From Bacteroidales bacterium (GTDB taxonomy: Bacteria > Bacteroidota > Bacteroidia > Bacteroidales > Tenuifilaceae), in the NCBI GenBank assembly GCA_003531155.1, contig DQHR01000136.1, forward strand, positions 1 through 28,165: a stretch of DNA of 28,165 nt, in the 5' to 3' direction. Position numbers and translations under genes: made by a program. This document shows, one piece after another, positions 1 to 9,134 of this stretch. Position 1 is the stretch's first letter, and the number at the start of each line of letters is the position of its first letter. Below the pieces are notes generated by a model. That model searched no databases. It saw only the letters and a list, made by a program, of their open reading frames with translations, and was not told where the DNA came from.

Positions 1-504
1 CAGAGTGCATTAGATATTGTAGTGCTCTATCGTCTTTACACTCATTTTAAATGGGTAGCCAAACGCGAACTATTTAAAGTTCCTTTTATTGGCTGGAATT
101 TGACCCTTAACCGCCATGTTGCGATTGACAGGAGTAATGCTAGAAGTGCTGTTAAGATGATGCAGAAATCTATTGCGCATTTAAAGCAAGGTAGTTCAAT
201 ACTAATATTCCCAGAAGGAACCCGTTCTGAAGATGGAAAAATCAGACGATTCAAGGATGGTGCATTTATCATTGCAAAAAAGGCAGAAATATCAATACTC
301 CCTGTGGTTATAAATGGAACGCTTGAAACTCTTCCTAAAAGTGGCATGATTGGTGGTCGCCAAGTATTCGATATTCGTGTTCTACCCGAAATCCCCTACG
401 AGTCGTTTAAAGATAAAAGTACCGCTGATATTGCTAAAGAAATGCATGAACTACTAACTGAGGAACATAAAAAGATTGCACCAAATTATTACAGTTCAAA
501 TTGA
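1..504 (+). CDS. plsC: 1-acyl-sn-glycerol-3-phosphate acyltransferase (PlsC/LPLAT family), 5'-truncated by the window edge
   Basis: The reading frame is open from base 1 and ends at the TGA at 502-504, so the gene starts outside the window. The first residues read QSALD, which matches the end of the family's NHxSxxD (HX4D) catalytic block with the His just off the edge. About 60 residues on comes FPEGTRS, the glycerophosphate-binding block, then a late block around LPVVINGT. Family knowledge: these membrane-bound enzymes acylate lysophosphatidic acid to phosphatidic acid in phospholipid synthesis. A GTG at 22 would give 160 residues but would lose the HX4D block, so it is not the start. It converges on the DUF1003 gene with a 30-bp gap and no clear hairpin. 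It could instead be another LPLAT-family acyltransferase, such as one acting on ornithine lipids. Confidence 0.85.
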   Translation, partial: QSALDIVVLYRLYTHFKWVAKRELFKVPFIGWNLTLNRHVAIDRSNARSAVKMMQKSIAHLKQGSSILIFPEGTRSEDGKIRRFKDGAFIIAKKAEISILPVVINGTLETLPKSGMIGGRQVFDIRVLPEIPYESFKDKSTADIAKEMHELLTEEHKKIAPNYYSSN

Positions 505-534
505 TATTAATTCATATTCTCTCAACCAAAAGTA

Positions 535-1251
535 TTATTCCTTATTATACTTTTTCATGTCTTTACTCAACTCCTCAAGCATCTCCATTTGAATCTCCTG
601 AGTCTTCATCAACCTCGACCACTGATCGAGAAGAAGATGATCAACCTTTTCGTGAAGGGTTCTAATCTCAATCTCTGCCTTTAGGTTAATTTGGTAATCA
701 TTTTCTGAACGAATTCGATCCTTTGACTCCTGCCTATTTTGGCTCATCATTATTATTGGAGCCTGAATAGCTGCAATGCAAGACAAAATTAAATTCATTA
801 GAATAAACGGGTAAGGATCAAATGCCTGATTAAGTAGTACAAATCCATTCAGAATAATCCAAAGCAATAAGATTATAAAAAAAGTAATGATAAAATTCCA
901 ACTTCCTCCGAATTTAGCCACCTTATCGGCAATTCTATCGCCAAATGAAGTTTTTTCAGAGTATGTTGTGGTCGGGTTTTTTGCTAAAAACTCGCTGTCG
1001 TGAATACTATTAATTACTTCTTGTTCTAGCGATTCAATTTTCCCCCTCTCCTCTCTAACAAGATTTTGAATGTACGAACGCCTAAACTGGTTTAAATCCT
1101 CTAGGCAAATCTTACAGTTTTTAGACCAATCAGGATATTTCATTTTTATTAGATCTGTAATTTCGCGACTAATACCATACTCCGAAATCAACTGATTTTC
1201 GTCAAATTTATTTTTACAAATACAGCAATAACGATCATCCAGCATTTCCAT
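535..1251 (-). CDS. DUF1003 family membrane protein with N-terminal CxxC pairs
   Basis: 238 residues. The N-terminus carries two CxxC pairs (C9/C12 and C46/C49), suggesting a small zinc-ribbon-like module. The segment from about residue 103 (FGDRIADKVAKFGGSW) to about 200 is the DUF1003 signature: two hydrophobic helices (about 118-140 and 148-170), a conserved FDPYPFILMN link, and then a charged stretch with SQNRQESKDR and a heptad-like helix. The C-terminal 40 residues are charged and probably coiled coil. The function of DUF1003 is not known to me; the topology implies an inner-membrane protein with cytoplasmic ends. Its start lies 6 nt after the stop of the phosphatase gene, so the two are probably co-transcribed. 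Confidence 0.85.
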   Translation of the reverse strand: MEMLDDRYCCICKNKFDENQLISEYGISREITDLIKMKYPDWSKNCKICLEDLNQFRRSYIQNLVREERGKIESLEQEVINSIHDSEFLAKNPTTTYSEKTSFGDRIADKVAKFGGSWNFIITFFIILLLWIILNGFVLLNQAFDPYPFILMNLILSCIAAIQAPIIMMSQNRQESKDRIRSENDYQINLKAEIEIRTLHEKVDHLLLDQWSRLMKTQEIQMEMLEELSKDMKKYNKE

Positions 1252-1257
1252 AACATT

Positions 1258-1827
1258 TTATTTTAATCCATTTTTAATGGCATCAATATTTACATTTTTA
1301 ATGTATTCAGGAATATTTTTGTAATATTCATGAAATCCAAATCCTCCATGTAATAGTTCATCTAGTGCAGCTTCCTTACTCCAACCTTGAAATACTATCC
1401 TATACATTGCCACAACTACGCCGGTTCTATCGGAACCATGTCGACAATGGATAAGCATCGGCTTTGGAGCCGATTTAATAATTTTTAACGCGGCAATAAT
1501 ATCTTTATCTGAAACGCTACCAGCATTCATAGCAACGAGGTAAGGCTTAATTGGGAGTTTACCAATAGCTTCATCATCAGTTTTTGTTGTTCTTAGGTTA
1601 AGGACACTCTTTATTCCAATCCTGCTTAATTCAAGGAAATCATCCTTATCGGGTTGCTCAGAGCGATAAATATCATCACTAACCTTGAACAAGTTCATCA
1701 GATTAGCTGATTTAATCATAACAGCCCAATTATTAGAACGTTGCACAATCTGCGCTGATGCTAAATGTCCTAACGAAATAATAAAAACAAAAGAAATTTG
1801 TATCAAAAATTTTGGTCTCATACCCAT
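1258..1827 (-). CDS. exported tyrosine/dual-specificity protein phosphatase-like protein
   Basis: 189 residues. Residues 1-25 form a signal peptide (hydrophobic core about 9-20, ending ASA) with predicted cleavage before Q26. The active-site P-loop is H127-C128-x5-R134 (HCRHGSDRTG), the Cys-based CX5R signature of the PTP/DSP superfamily. The YRSEQP stretch at 54-59 and the LNLRT strand at 76-80 match the Siw14/DSP-like subgroup that often has YRSxQP. It would hydrolyse phosphotyrosine, inositol phosphates or other phosphomonoesters in the periplasm; the substrate cannot be read from sequence. The start could be residue 1 or residue 3 (MGM). It is the first gene of a two-gene unit with the DUF1003 protein and is divergent from mqo. 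Confidence 0.85.
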   Translation of the reverse strand: MGMRPKFLIQISFVFIISLGHLASAQIVQRSNNWAVMIKSANLMNLFKVSDDIYRSEQPDKDDFLELSRIGIKSVLNLRTTKTDDEAIGKLPIKPYLVAMNAGSVSDKDIIAALKIIKSAPKPMLIHCRHGSDRTGVVVAMYRIVFQGWSKEAALDELLHGGFGFHEYYKNIPEYIKNVNIDAIKNGLK

Positions 1828-1961
1828 GAATTAAGGATTATAGGGTGAAGGTAGTAATAATTTTATTTTTCGAATAAAAAGCTAAACAAAAGTTTGACTC
1901 ATCTGTTTGAGATATTGACACTTTCAGTAATAAGAGCAAATAATTGAATCAATCCTTTTTT

Positions 1962-3287
1962 ATGATGAAGCACGATATATTAATTGTAGGAGGAGGAGTT
2001 AGCGGTGCGGCGCTACTTTATACGCTAAGCAGATACACTAATGTGAAAAACATTGGGTTAGTTGAAAAATACTCCGATTTTGGTTCAGTAAACTCAGCCT
2101 CAACAATGAACAGCCAAACGCTTCATTTTGGCGATATTGAAACTAATTACACCATTGAAAAAGCGCGTAAGGTTAAGCGGAGCGCCGATATGGTAATGAA
2201 GTATTTAGAAACTGAAAAGATCAGCAATGGAAGCGAAAAACTTTTTAGTAAATACTCGAAAATGGTTTTAGCGGTTGGCAAAGATCAGGTTGAAACGCTT
2301 AGGGCAAGATACAAACCATTCAGCGAAGTTTTTCCAAATTTAAGAATGATTGAAAAAGATGAAATTGGAAAAATAGAACCACGTGTACTTGAAGGTCGAG
2401 ATCCAAATCAGGAGTTACTTGCTCTTGTAACTGAAGATGGCTATACTGTTGATTTTGGTAAACTTAGCCGCAATTTTATTGTCAACGCAAAAAAAACTAA
2501 TCCTGATATATCCTTCTACCTTAACACTAGAGTTTTAAAAATTGTAAAGGATGGTGATATTTTTAAAATAAAAACTAACAATGGTGAAATAGAAGCATCT
2601 ACAGTTGTTATATCTGCTGGCGGACATAGCTTAATGCTTGCAAAATCGATGGGATATGGTAAAACCTACTCAATATTATCAATGTCGGGCAGTTTTTACA
2701 CAGGTCCTAAACTGTTAAATGGCAAAGTATATACAATGCAGGTTGCAAAATTGCCGTTTGCAGCAATCCATGGCGATCCAGAGGTTCACGATGCAGATGT
2801 AACCCGATTTGGCCCAACAGCAAAACCTATCTTTATGCTAGAAAGATACAATTATTCTACTTTTTGGGAATATTGGAAAACATTTGGGCTTGGAATTAAA
2901 CCCATTATTAGTATAGTTAGCATCCTTTTCGATAAGGTGATATTTGGGTATGTTATGAAAAATGTTGTTTACGACATACCATCCGTTGGCAAACGCTCAT
3001 TTTTAAAGGAGATTCGCAAGATTGTTCCAAATGTAAAACTTAGCGAAATAACCTTTGCAAAAGGTGTTGGGGGAACTCGCCCTCAAATCATCAACAATGC
3101 CATTCGGAAACTCGAAATGGGTGAAGCTAAAATTGTTGGCGAAAAAATTATTTTCAACATTACACCTTCACCCGGAGCATCAACTTGTTTAGGCAATGCC
3201 TTTGAAGACACTGAAAAATTGATGGAATTCCTTAACAACAAGTTTACTTTCAACAAAGAACAATTCGAAAAAGATTTAGTGCTTTAG
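1962..3287 (+). CDS. mqo: malate:quinone oxidoreductase (Mqo), epsilonproteobacterial-like type
   Basis: 441 residues from the ATG at 1962; a TTG at 1944 would add six residues but MMKHDILIVGGG fits the usual short N-terminus. The FAD-binding GGGVSGAA motif is at the N-terminus, followed by an SxxxNSQTLHFGDIETNYT block that closely recalls the Helicobacter pylori Mqo sequence (NSQTIHxGSIETNYT). Near the C-terminus GGTRPQI and TPSPGASTCLGNA fit the FAD domain closure. It oxidises malate to oxaloacetate at the membrane surface and passes electrons to quinone. It is the first gene of a four-gene same-strand TCA run with aconitase 27 bp downstream, so it would supply oxaloacetate for the citrate synthase encoded here. 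L-2-hydroxyglutarate oxidase-like enzymes are a weaker alternative. Confidence 0.88.
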   Translation: MMKHDILIVGGGVSGAALLYTLSRYTNVKNIGLVEKYSDFGSVNSASTMNSQTLHFGDIETNYTIEKARKVKRSADMVMKYLETEKISNGSEKLFSKYSKMVLAVGKDQVETLRARYKPFSEVFPNLRMIEKDEIGKIEPRVLEGRDPNQELLALVTEDGYTVDFGKLSRNFIVNAKKTNPDISFYLNTRVLKIVKDGDIFKIKTNNGEIEASTVVISAGGHSLMLAKSMGYGKTYSILSMSGSFYTGPKLLNGKVYTMQVAKLPFAAIHGDPEVHDADVTRFGPTAKPIFMLERYNYSTFWEYWKTFGLGIKPIISIVSILFDKVIFGYVMKNVVYDIPSVGKRSFLKEIRKIVPNVKLSEITFAKGVGGTRPQIINNAIRKLEMGEAKIVGEKIIFNITPSPGASTCLGNAFEDTEKLMEFLNNKFTFNKEQFEKDLVL

Positions 3288-3314
3288 TCATTCTCAACCT
3301 TTAAACAGATTAGT

Positions 3315-5579
3315 ATGATTTTCGATCTTGATATGATAAAATCGTTTTACAAAGGGTTACCCGATGTAATTTCGAAAGTTAAGAAAGAGTTAAACAAACC
3401 TTTAACGCTTAGCGAGAAAATACTTTATAGTCACCTTTTCGAACCAAACAAAATATCATCATTTAAGCGAGGTGTCGATTATGTTGATTTTGCTCCCAAT
3501 AGAGTTGCCATGCAGGATGCTACTGCTCAAATGGCTCTTTTACAATTCATACAAGCTGGCAAAGACAAAACTGCCGTTCCATCATCAGTCCATTGCGACC
3601 ACCTGATAATGGCAAAGCTAGGCTCAGTGGCCGATTTAAATACGGCCAATGTAACTAATAAAGAAGTGTACGACTTTTTAAGTAGTATCTGCGATAAGTA
3701 CGACATTGGTTTTTGGAAACCTGGAGCAGGGATTATCCATCAAATAGTTTTAGAGAACTATGCTTTCCCTGGAGGAATGATGATTGGAACCGATTCGCAC
3801 ACCGTAAACGCAGGCGGATTGGGAATGATAGCCATTGGTGTTGGAGGCGCCGATGCCGTTGATGTTATGTCGGGTATGGGATGGGAGCTCAAATTCCCGA
3901 AACTTATAGGAGTTAAATTAACCGGGAAACTCAATGGTTGGGCATCTGCAAAGGATATCATATTAAAAGTTTCGGGCTTACTAACAGTTAAAGGAGGTAC
4001 AGGTCACATCATCGAATATTTTGGTGAAGGGGCACAATCGCTATCATGTACTGGGAAAGCTACTATATGTAATATGGGGGCTGAGGTTGGAGCAACCTGT
4101 TCAATTTTTGGATATGATGAAGCAATGGCTAAATACCTTTCAGCAACAGGTCGTAAAGAGGTTGCCGATTTGGCATCGAACATAAAAGAGCATCTAACTG
4201 CAGATGCTGAAACTTATGCAAATCCCGAAAAGTATTTCGATCAAGTTATAGAGATAAACCTTTCAGAACTTTCTCCATATATCAATGGCCCATTTACCCC
4301 AGACTTAGCAACTCCAATTTCAGAGATGAAAGAGGTTGCCACCAAAAATGGATGGCCATTAAAGGTTGAAGTAGGCCTAATTGGATCATGCACCAACTCA
4401 TCGTACGAGGATTTATCGAGGGCAGCATCCATTGCAAAAGATGCAATGGGAAAAGGGTTGGTTGCCAAATCGATGTTTACCATTACACCGGGTTCAGAGC
4501 AAATACGCTTAATTGCCGAGCGCGATGGCTTACTAAAAACATTTGAAAACATTGGTGGTAAAGTATTTGCCAACGCTTGCGGCCCTTGCATTGGACAATG
4601 GGATAGAGAGGGTGCCGATAAAAAAGAAGTAAACACTGTTATCCACTCGTTTAACCGCAATTTTGCCAAACGAACTGATGGAAACCCCAACACACATGCT
4701 TTTGTTGCATCTCCTGAGATTGTTACAGCACTTGCTATTGCAGGCGATTTAACATTTAATCCATTAACCGATTCGCTAACCAATTCAAAGGGGGAAAAGG
4801 TTAAATTAGCTGAACCTCATGGATTCGATCTTCCCCCTAAAGGGTTCACTGGAGACGACAGCGGCTTCCAAAAACCATCGAAGGATAAAAGCAATATATC
4901 AATTGCCATCAATCCAAAATCCGAAAGACTTCAAGTTCTTGAACCTTTCGAAAAATGGGATGGTAAGGATTATATTGGTTTGCCCTTACTTATTAAAGCT
5001 AAAGGGAAATGCACAACTGATCATATATCAATGGCTGGGGTTTGGCTTAAGTACAGGGGGCATCTCGATAATATTTCTGACAACTACATGATTGGTGCTG
5101 TAAACTCATTCAATGATAAAACCAACAGTATCTTCAATCAATTAACAAAAAAATATGAGCCAGTTCCAACAGTTGCACGTGCATACAAGGCAGCCAGTTT
5201 AGGATCAATCGTGGTTGGCGAAGAGAATCTTGGAGAGGGTTCGTCTCGCGAACATGCCGCCATGGAGCCACGATTTCTCAACGTTAAAGCAGTTTTAGTA
5301 AAATCGTTTGCACGTATCCATGAAACTAATTTAAAAAAACAGGGGATACTCGCTCTAACCTTTGCCAACAAGGATGATTATAACAAGATAATGGAAAAGG
5401 ACAAGATTGATATCGTGGGGTTAAACGAGTTTACACCTGGCAAACCAATCAAACTAATTCTAAATCATTATGGCGGTGAACGGGAAATTATTTATGCAAA
5501 TCACACCTTCAATCAATCGCAAATTGATTGGTTTAAAGCAGGCAGTGCTCTTAATTTGATTAGAGAAGCGAACAAGTAG
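3315..5579 (+). CDS. acnA: aconitate hydratase (mitochondrial-type aconitase)
   Basis: 754 residues, close to mature mitochondrial aconitase. The three [4Fe-4S] ligands are visible: C359 in GSCTNSSYEDL, and C422 and C425 in ANACGPCIGQW. The IGTDSHTVNAGGLG and GEGSSREHAAMEPR blocks are also intact. It isomerises citrate to isocitrate through cis-aconitate in the cytoplasm. It is flanked by mqo and icd on the same strand with short gaps (27 and 52 bp), implying an operon for the oxidative branch. The start MIFDLDMIKSFY is preferred over the second Met six codons later because Bacteroidota aconitases usually begin with a similar short MxYDxxM stretch. Gene naming (acnA or acn) varies between genomes. 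Confidence 0.95.
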   Translation: MIFDLDMIKSFYKGLPDVISKVKKELNKPLTLSEKILYSHLFEPNKISSFKRGVDYVDFAPNRVAMQDATAQMALLQFIQAGKDKTAVPSSVHCDHLIMAKLGSVADLNTANVTNKEVYDFLSSICDKYDIGFWKPGAGIIHQIVLENYAFPGGMMIGTDSHTVNAGGLGMIAIGVGGADAVDVMSGMGWELKFPKLIGVKLTGKLNGWASAKDIILKVSGLLTVKGGTGHIIEYFGEGAQSLSCTGKATICNMGAEVGATCSIFGYDEAMAKYLSATGRKEVADLASNIKEHLTADAETYANPEKYFDQVIEINLSELSPYINGPFTPDLATPISEMKEVATKNGWPLKVEVGLIGSCTNSSYEDLSRAASIAKDAMGKGLVAKSMFTITPGSEQIRLIAERDGLLKTFENIGGKVFANACGPCIGQWDREGADKKEVNTVIHSFNRNFAKRTDGNPNTHAFVASPEIVTALAIAGDLTFNPLTDSLTNSKGEKVKLAEPHGFDLPPKGFTGDDSGFQKPSKDKSNISIAINPKSERLQVLEPFEKWDGKDYIGLPLLIKAKGKCTTDHISMAGVWLKYRGHLDNISDNYMIGAVNSFNDKTNSIFNQLTKKYEPVPTVARAYKAASLGSIVVGEENLGEGSSREHAAMEPRFLNVKAVLVKSFARIHETNLKKQGILALTFANKDDYNKIMEKDKIDIVGLNEFTPGKPIKLILNHYGGEREIIYANHTFNQSQIDWFKAGSALNLIREANK

Positions 5580-5631
5580 GTAAGTGAAATAAAACGATTA
5601 ACAATACACTAAACAAAAAATAAATAATACT

Positions 5632-6903
5632 ATGGAGGCAGAAAAAATCAAAATTGTCGATGGGAAATTGGTTGTTCCCAACTATCCAATAATCCCTTTC
5701 ATCGAAGGTGATGGGATTGGTCCTGATATTTGGAGAGCTTCAGTTAGGATTTTCGATGCTGCTGTAGATAAAGTATTCAAAGGCAACAAGCGGGTGGCAT
5801 GGAAGGAAGTACTTGCTGGAGAAAAAGCCTTTATCAAAACTGGCAACTGGCTTCCCGACGAAACGCTTACAGTTTTTAAGGAGTACCTTGTAGGTATTAA
5901 AGGACCACTCACGACCCCTATTGGGGGTGGAATGCGCTCTCTAAACGTAGCACTACGTCAAGAGTTAGATTTGTACACCTGCTATAGGCCTGTTCGGTAT
6001 TTTGCAGGAGTTCCAAGTCCTGTAAAGAGACCTGAACTAGTAGATATGCATATTTTCCGTGAGAATACGGAGGATATTTATGCTGGCATTGAGTATATGC
6101 ATGGCACACCTGAAGCCGAAAAGATCAAGAAATTCCTTCTTGAGGAGATGAAGGTGAAATCAATTCGTTTTCCCAAGACCGCATCAATTGGTATTAAACC
6201 CGTTTCACTAGAGGGAACCGAAAGACTTGTCCGTCAGGCAATCAAATTTGCGATAGATAAAAAACTACCTTCAGTAACCCTTGTGCATAAAGGGAATATC
6301 ATGAAATTCACCGAAGGTGCCTTTATGAAATGGGGTTACGCCCTTGCCGAACGAGAGTTTGGCGATAAAGTATTCACTTGGAATCAGCATAAAAAAATAC
6401 TCGCCGAGAAAGGAGAAGTTGTAGCAAACGAAGCTCTTAAAACTGCCGAAGATGCTGGTAAAATTATCATCAAAGATGTTATTGCTGATGCTTTCCTTCA
6501 GCAAATTCTTTTACGCCCTGCTGAATATTCAGTTATTGCTACGCTTAATCTTAATGGCGATTACATCTCGGATGCTTTAGCTGCAATTGTTGGAGGTATT
6601 GGAATTGCGCCTGGTGGTAACATCAACTATGAATCGGGGCATGCTATTTTTGAGGCAACTCATGGTACGGCTCCAAAATATGCCGATCAGGATAAAGTTA
6701 ATCCTGGCTCAGTAATCCTTTCGGGAGCATTGATGTTCGAACATATTGGTTGGGACGAGGTAGCTAAAGCTATCTATAGCGCGCTTGAGAAAACAATCCT
6801 GAGCAAAAAGGTAACCTACGATTTCCATAGACTTACTGAGAATGCAACGCTACTCAAAACATCAGAATTTGCTGATGCAATTATTTCAAACCTTAAACTA
6901 TAA
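5632..6903 (+). CDS. icd: NADP-dependent isocitrate dehydrogenase
   Basis: 423 residues, homodimeric E. coli-type Icd family. IEGDGIGPDIW is the N-terminal motif and GGGMRSLNVALRQ carries S103, equivalent to the E. coli serine phosphorylated by AceK. The coenzyme-specificity residues K349, Y350, V356, Y396 and R400 line up with E. coli K344, Y345, V351, Y391 and R395, which select NADP over NAD. It decarboxylates isocitrate to 2-oxoglutarate and yields NADPH. It lies between aconitase and citrate synthase (19 bp to the next gene), so citrate can be carried to 2-oxoglutarate by products of adjacent genes. No aceK-like gene is in the window. Confidence 0.96.
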   Translation: MEAEKIKIVDGKLVVPNYPIIPFIEGDGIGPDIWRASVRIFDAAVDKVFKGNKRVAWKEVLAGEKAFIKTGNWLPDETLTVFKEYLVGIKGPLTTPIGGGMRSLNVALRQELDLYTCYRPVRYFAGVPSPVKRPELVDMHIFRENTEDIYAGIEYMHGTPEAEKIKKFLLEEMKVKSIRFPKTASIGIKPVSLEGTERLVRQAIKFAIDKKLPSVTLVHKGNIMKFTEGAFMKWGYALAEREFGDKVFTWNQHKKILAEKGEVVANEALKTAEDAGKIIIKDVIADAFLQQILLRPAEYSVIATLNLNGDYISDALAAIVGGIGIAPGGNINYESGHAIFEATHGTAPKYADQDKVNPGSVILSGALMFEHIGWDEVAKAIYSALEKTILSKKVTYDFHRLTENATLLKTSEFADAIISNLKL

Positions 6904-6922
6904 CCATCAAATTTTTTGAATT

Positions 6923-8293
6923 ATGGAAGACAAAAGATTCTTAGGTCAGCTCAACGATTCCATTAAGCAGTCGTGCCAAATTGATAACGAACTTTTCGAA
7001 AAGTTTGATGTTAAACGTGGTTTAAGGAATAAAGATGGGACGGGTGTGCTTGTTGGTCTTACCAATATTGGTGAGGTTGTTGGGTACAAAAAGGAAGGTG
7101 ACAAGGTTGTTGCCATTCCTGGTCGTTTACTTTATAGAGGTATAGATATTGAGGACATTACTATTGGTTTCCAAAAGGAAGATCGCCATGGTTTCGACGA
7201 AACTGTTTTCCTTCTCTTAACAGGAAAGTTGCCAAACACCGAAGAACTCGAAAAATTTTCGGCTCACATGGCATCACTGAGGGCTTTACCGGATAGTTTC
7301 ATCAAAGATATGATCCTATCGATGAAAGGTAAAGATGTGCTCAACATGCTTGCCCGTTCGGTACTTGGATTATACATTCTTGATGATGATCCCGATAACA
7401 TTTCGCTTCCGAATATGATTCAGCAAACGCTGAACATCATAGCCAAGTTCCCGTCTATCATAGCATATTCTTATCAAGCATTTAGTCATGCATATCAGGG
7501 ACGTACTTTGATGATTAGATATCCAAAGGAAAACCTAACAACTGCTGAGAACTTCCTTTACATGGTTAAGGGAGAATGTACTAAATACACTAAATTAGAA
7601 GCAGATTTACTCGACTTAGCTCTTGTGCTTCATGCTGAGCACGGCGGAGGTAATAACTCAACCTTTACAATCAGAGTAACCAGCTCGAGTGAAACAGATA
7701 TTTACTCGGCAGTAACATCGGCTATTGCATCGCTAAAAGGACCTTTGCACGGTGGTGCAAATCTTAAGGTTCTTGACATGATGGATGATTTAAAGAACAA
7801 TGTAAATAATTGGAAGGATCAAGCTGAAGTTGAAGCTTATCTTCTAAAAATATTGAACAAACAAGCCTTTGATAAAACAGGGAAGATATATGGAATCGGT
7901 CATGCCGTTTATACTATATCCGACCCACGAGCAGGATTACTCAAAGAAAAAGCAAGAGAACTTGCAATTGAAAAAAACAGGCTTGAGGAATTTCTTCTTT
8001 ACGAAATGGTAGAAAAAATAACCCCTACCGTTTTCAAGATTTTCAAAGGCGAACAGCGCGAAAAAGTTGTTTGCATCAATGTTGATTTCTATTCAGGGTT
8101 TGTTTATTCCTGCATTGGAATTCCGAAAGAACTATTCACGCCGCTATTTGCAATGGCACGTATTTCGGGTTGGTGTACACACCGCATTGAGGAGTTAACT
8201 TTTTCAGCAAAGCGTATTATTCGACCTGCATTTAAGAATGTTTTCGGTAAGCAAGATTACATTCCAATTGGCGACAGGCATGAACATATTTAA
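6923..8293 (+). CDS. gltA: citrate synthase
   Basis: 456 residues. Expected catalytic positions are present: H276 in GPLHGGAN, H327 in GIGHAVYTISDPRAG, and D388 in NVDFYSGFV, plus the H237/H240 pair in HAEHGGGNNS. The N-terminal approximately 60 residues are longer than in many bacterial enzymes and match the Bacteroidota form. It condenses oxaloacetate with acetyl-CoA to citrate. It is the last enzyme gene of the mqo-acn-icd-gltA run. I see no hairpin in the 77 bp to the TPR gene, so read-through is possible. A 2-methylcitrate synthase activity cannot be excluded, but the TCA context favours citrate synthase. Confidence 0.95.
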   Translation: MEDKRFLGQLNDSIKQSCQIDNELFEKFDVKRGLRNKDGTGVLVGLTNIGEVVGYKKEGDKVVAIPGRLLYRGIDIEDITIGFQKEDRHGFDETVFLLLTGKLPNTEELEKFSAHMASLRALPDSFIKDMILSMKGKDVLNMLARSVLGLYILDDDPDNISLPNMIQQTLNIIAKFPSIIAYSYQAFSHAYQGRTLMIRYPKENLTTAENFLYMVKGECTKYTKLEADLLDLALVLHAEHGGGNNSTFTIRVTSSSETDIYSAVTSAIASLKGPLHGGANLKVLDMMDDLKNNVNNWKDQAEVEAYLLKILNKQAFDKTGKIYGIGHAVYTISDPRAGLLKEKARELAIEKNRLEEFLLYEMVEKITPTVFKIFKGEQREKVVCINVDFYSGFVYSCIGIPKELFTPLFAMARISGWCTHRIEELTFSAKRIIRPAFKNVFGKQDYIPIGDRHEHI

Positions 8294-8370
8294 ATTGGAG
8301 AATTGGAGTGATGAAAAATTGGTTTAAATTGATTGTAAATTATAAAAACACTTTTTAAAACTTTTGCATT

Positions 8371-9045
8371 ATGAATGATTTCATTGATCCACGACTTGAA
8401 AAAGCATACGAATCACTCCTAGACGGAGATTTAAAAACGGCTGTCAGTCTTTTTGAAGAGAATCTAAAACAAAGCCCTAATAGTATCCACCTGATGATGG
8501 AGCTAGCAAATACATACTATATACTTGGAGAGCTAAGCAAATCGATAGGATATTATCGCAAAGTACTATTTATCAAGCCTAATAGTCCTTACGTACTTTA
8601 CAGAATGGGCGTTGCACTTTATCGTTCAACTCTTTTTACAGAGGCAGTTGACGTTTTCAACAAGATTGTTGAATCGGGTAAGTATTTACCAATGACATAT
8701 CTGTGGCTGGGATTAAGTTACTACCATTTAGGTAAAGAGGATAAAAGTATTCAAGCATACCGCAAACTGCTTGAGTTCTGCCCCGAAACCCAGATGGCTA
8801 ATTACTACATGGGTGTTGCCCTTAAAGCTTCTGGTAAATACGATGAGGCGATTATTCATTTCGAAAGATTGCTAACAAGTTGCCCAACATGCGATCAGCA
8901 TGTATCGGCTCTTTACCATCTAGGAAGAACATATATGAAAAATTTCAACTACGAAAAGGCTAAAATACACTTTAAGAGAGCTCTTGAACTTGATCCTGAA
9001 AACAAGAATGCTTCCGAAATGTATAACTACCTAATGGATTTGTAG
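8371..9045 (+). CDS. tetratricopeptide repeat protein
   Basis: 224 residues built almost entirely of about six consecutive TPR units, with typical spacing of L-x2-YY, A-x3-Y and ELDPEN-like turns (for example ANTYYILGELSKSI, GLSYYHLGKEDKSI, GVALKASGKYDEAI, ALELDPENKNA). There is no signal peptide or membrane segment, so it is probably a cytoplasmic protein-protein interaction scaffold. It lies 77 bp downstream of citrate synthase on the same strand and is followed by an intrinsic terminator at 9065-9096, so it is probably the end of the TCA transcript or a short unit of its own. The specific partner is unknown. Confidence 0.85.
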   Translation: MNDFIDPRLEKAYESLLDGDLKTAVSLFEENLKQSPNSIHLMMELANTYYILGELSKSIGYYRKVLFIKPNSPYVLYRMGVALYRSTLFTEAVDVFNKIVESGKYLPMTYLWLGLSYYHLGKEDKSIQAYRKLLEFCPETQMANYYMGVALKASGKYDEAIIHFERLLTSCPTCDQHVSALYHLGRTYMKNFNYEKAKIHFKRALELDPENKNASEMYNYLMDL

Positions 9046-9064
9046 GAAACAATATTCTTCTATC

Positions 9065-9096
9065 AAAAAAGGGTTGAAATAATTCAACCCTTTTTT
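9065..9096 (+). terminator. Rho-independent terminator after the TPR gene
   Basis: A perfect 14-bp stem (arms 9065-9078 and 9083-9096, core GGGTTGAA/TTCAACCC) with a 4-nt ATAA loop. The stem base is A6/T6, so the 3' arm supplies the U-run. It lies 19 bp after the TPR stop codon. The stem core is shared with the terminator at 19576-19606. Confidence 0.88.
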
Positions 9097-9134
9097 ATTA
9101 CTTTTATGTGTTTGAATCCAATTGTTTTCAATAC

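Noticed and set aside
1884..1895. AAACAAAAGTTT upstream of mqo, resembling the core of the palindrome upstream of the acyl-CoA dehydrogenase gene
   Set aside because: Only 4-bp arms; about one such match is expected by chance in an AT-rich window of this size.
4241..4783. 180-codon open frame on the minus strand inside the aconitase gene
   Set aside because: It is antisense to a strongly conserved enzyme, its translation has no recognisable motif, and it has no room for independent conservation; it is a coding shadow.
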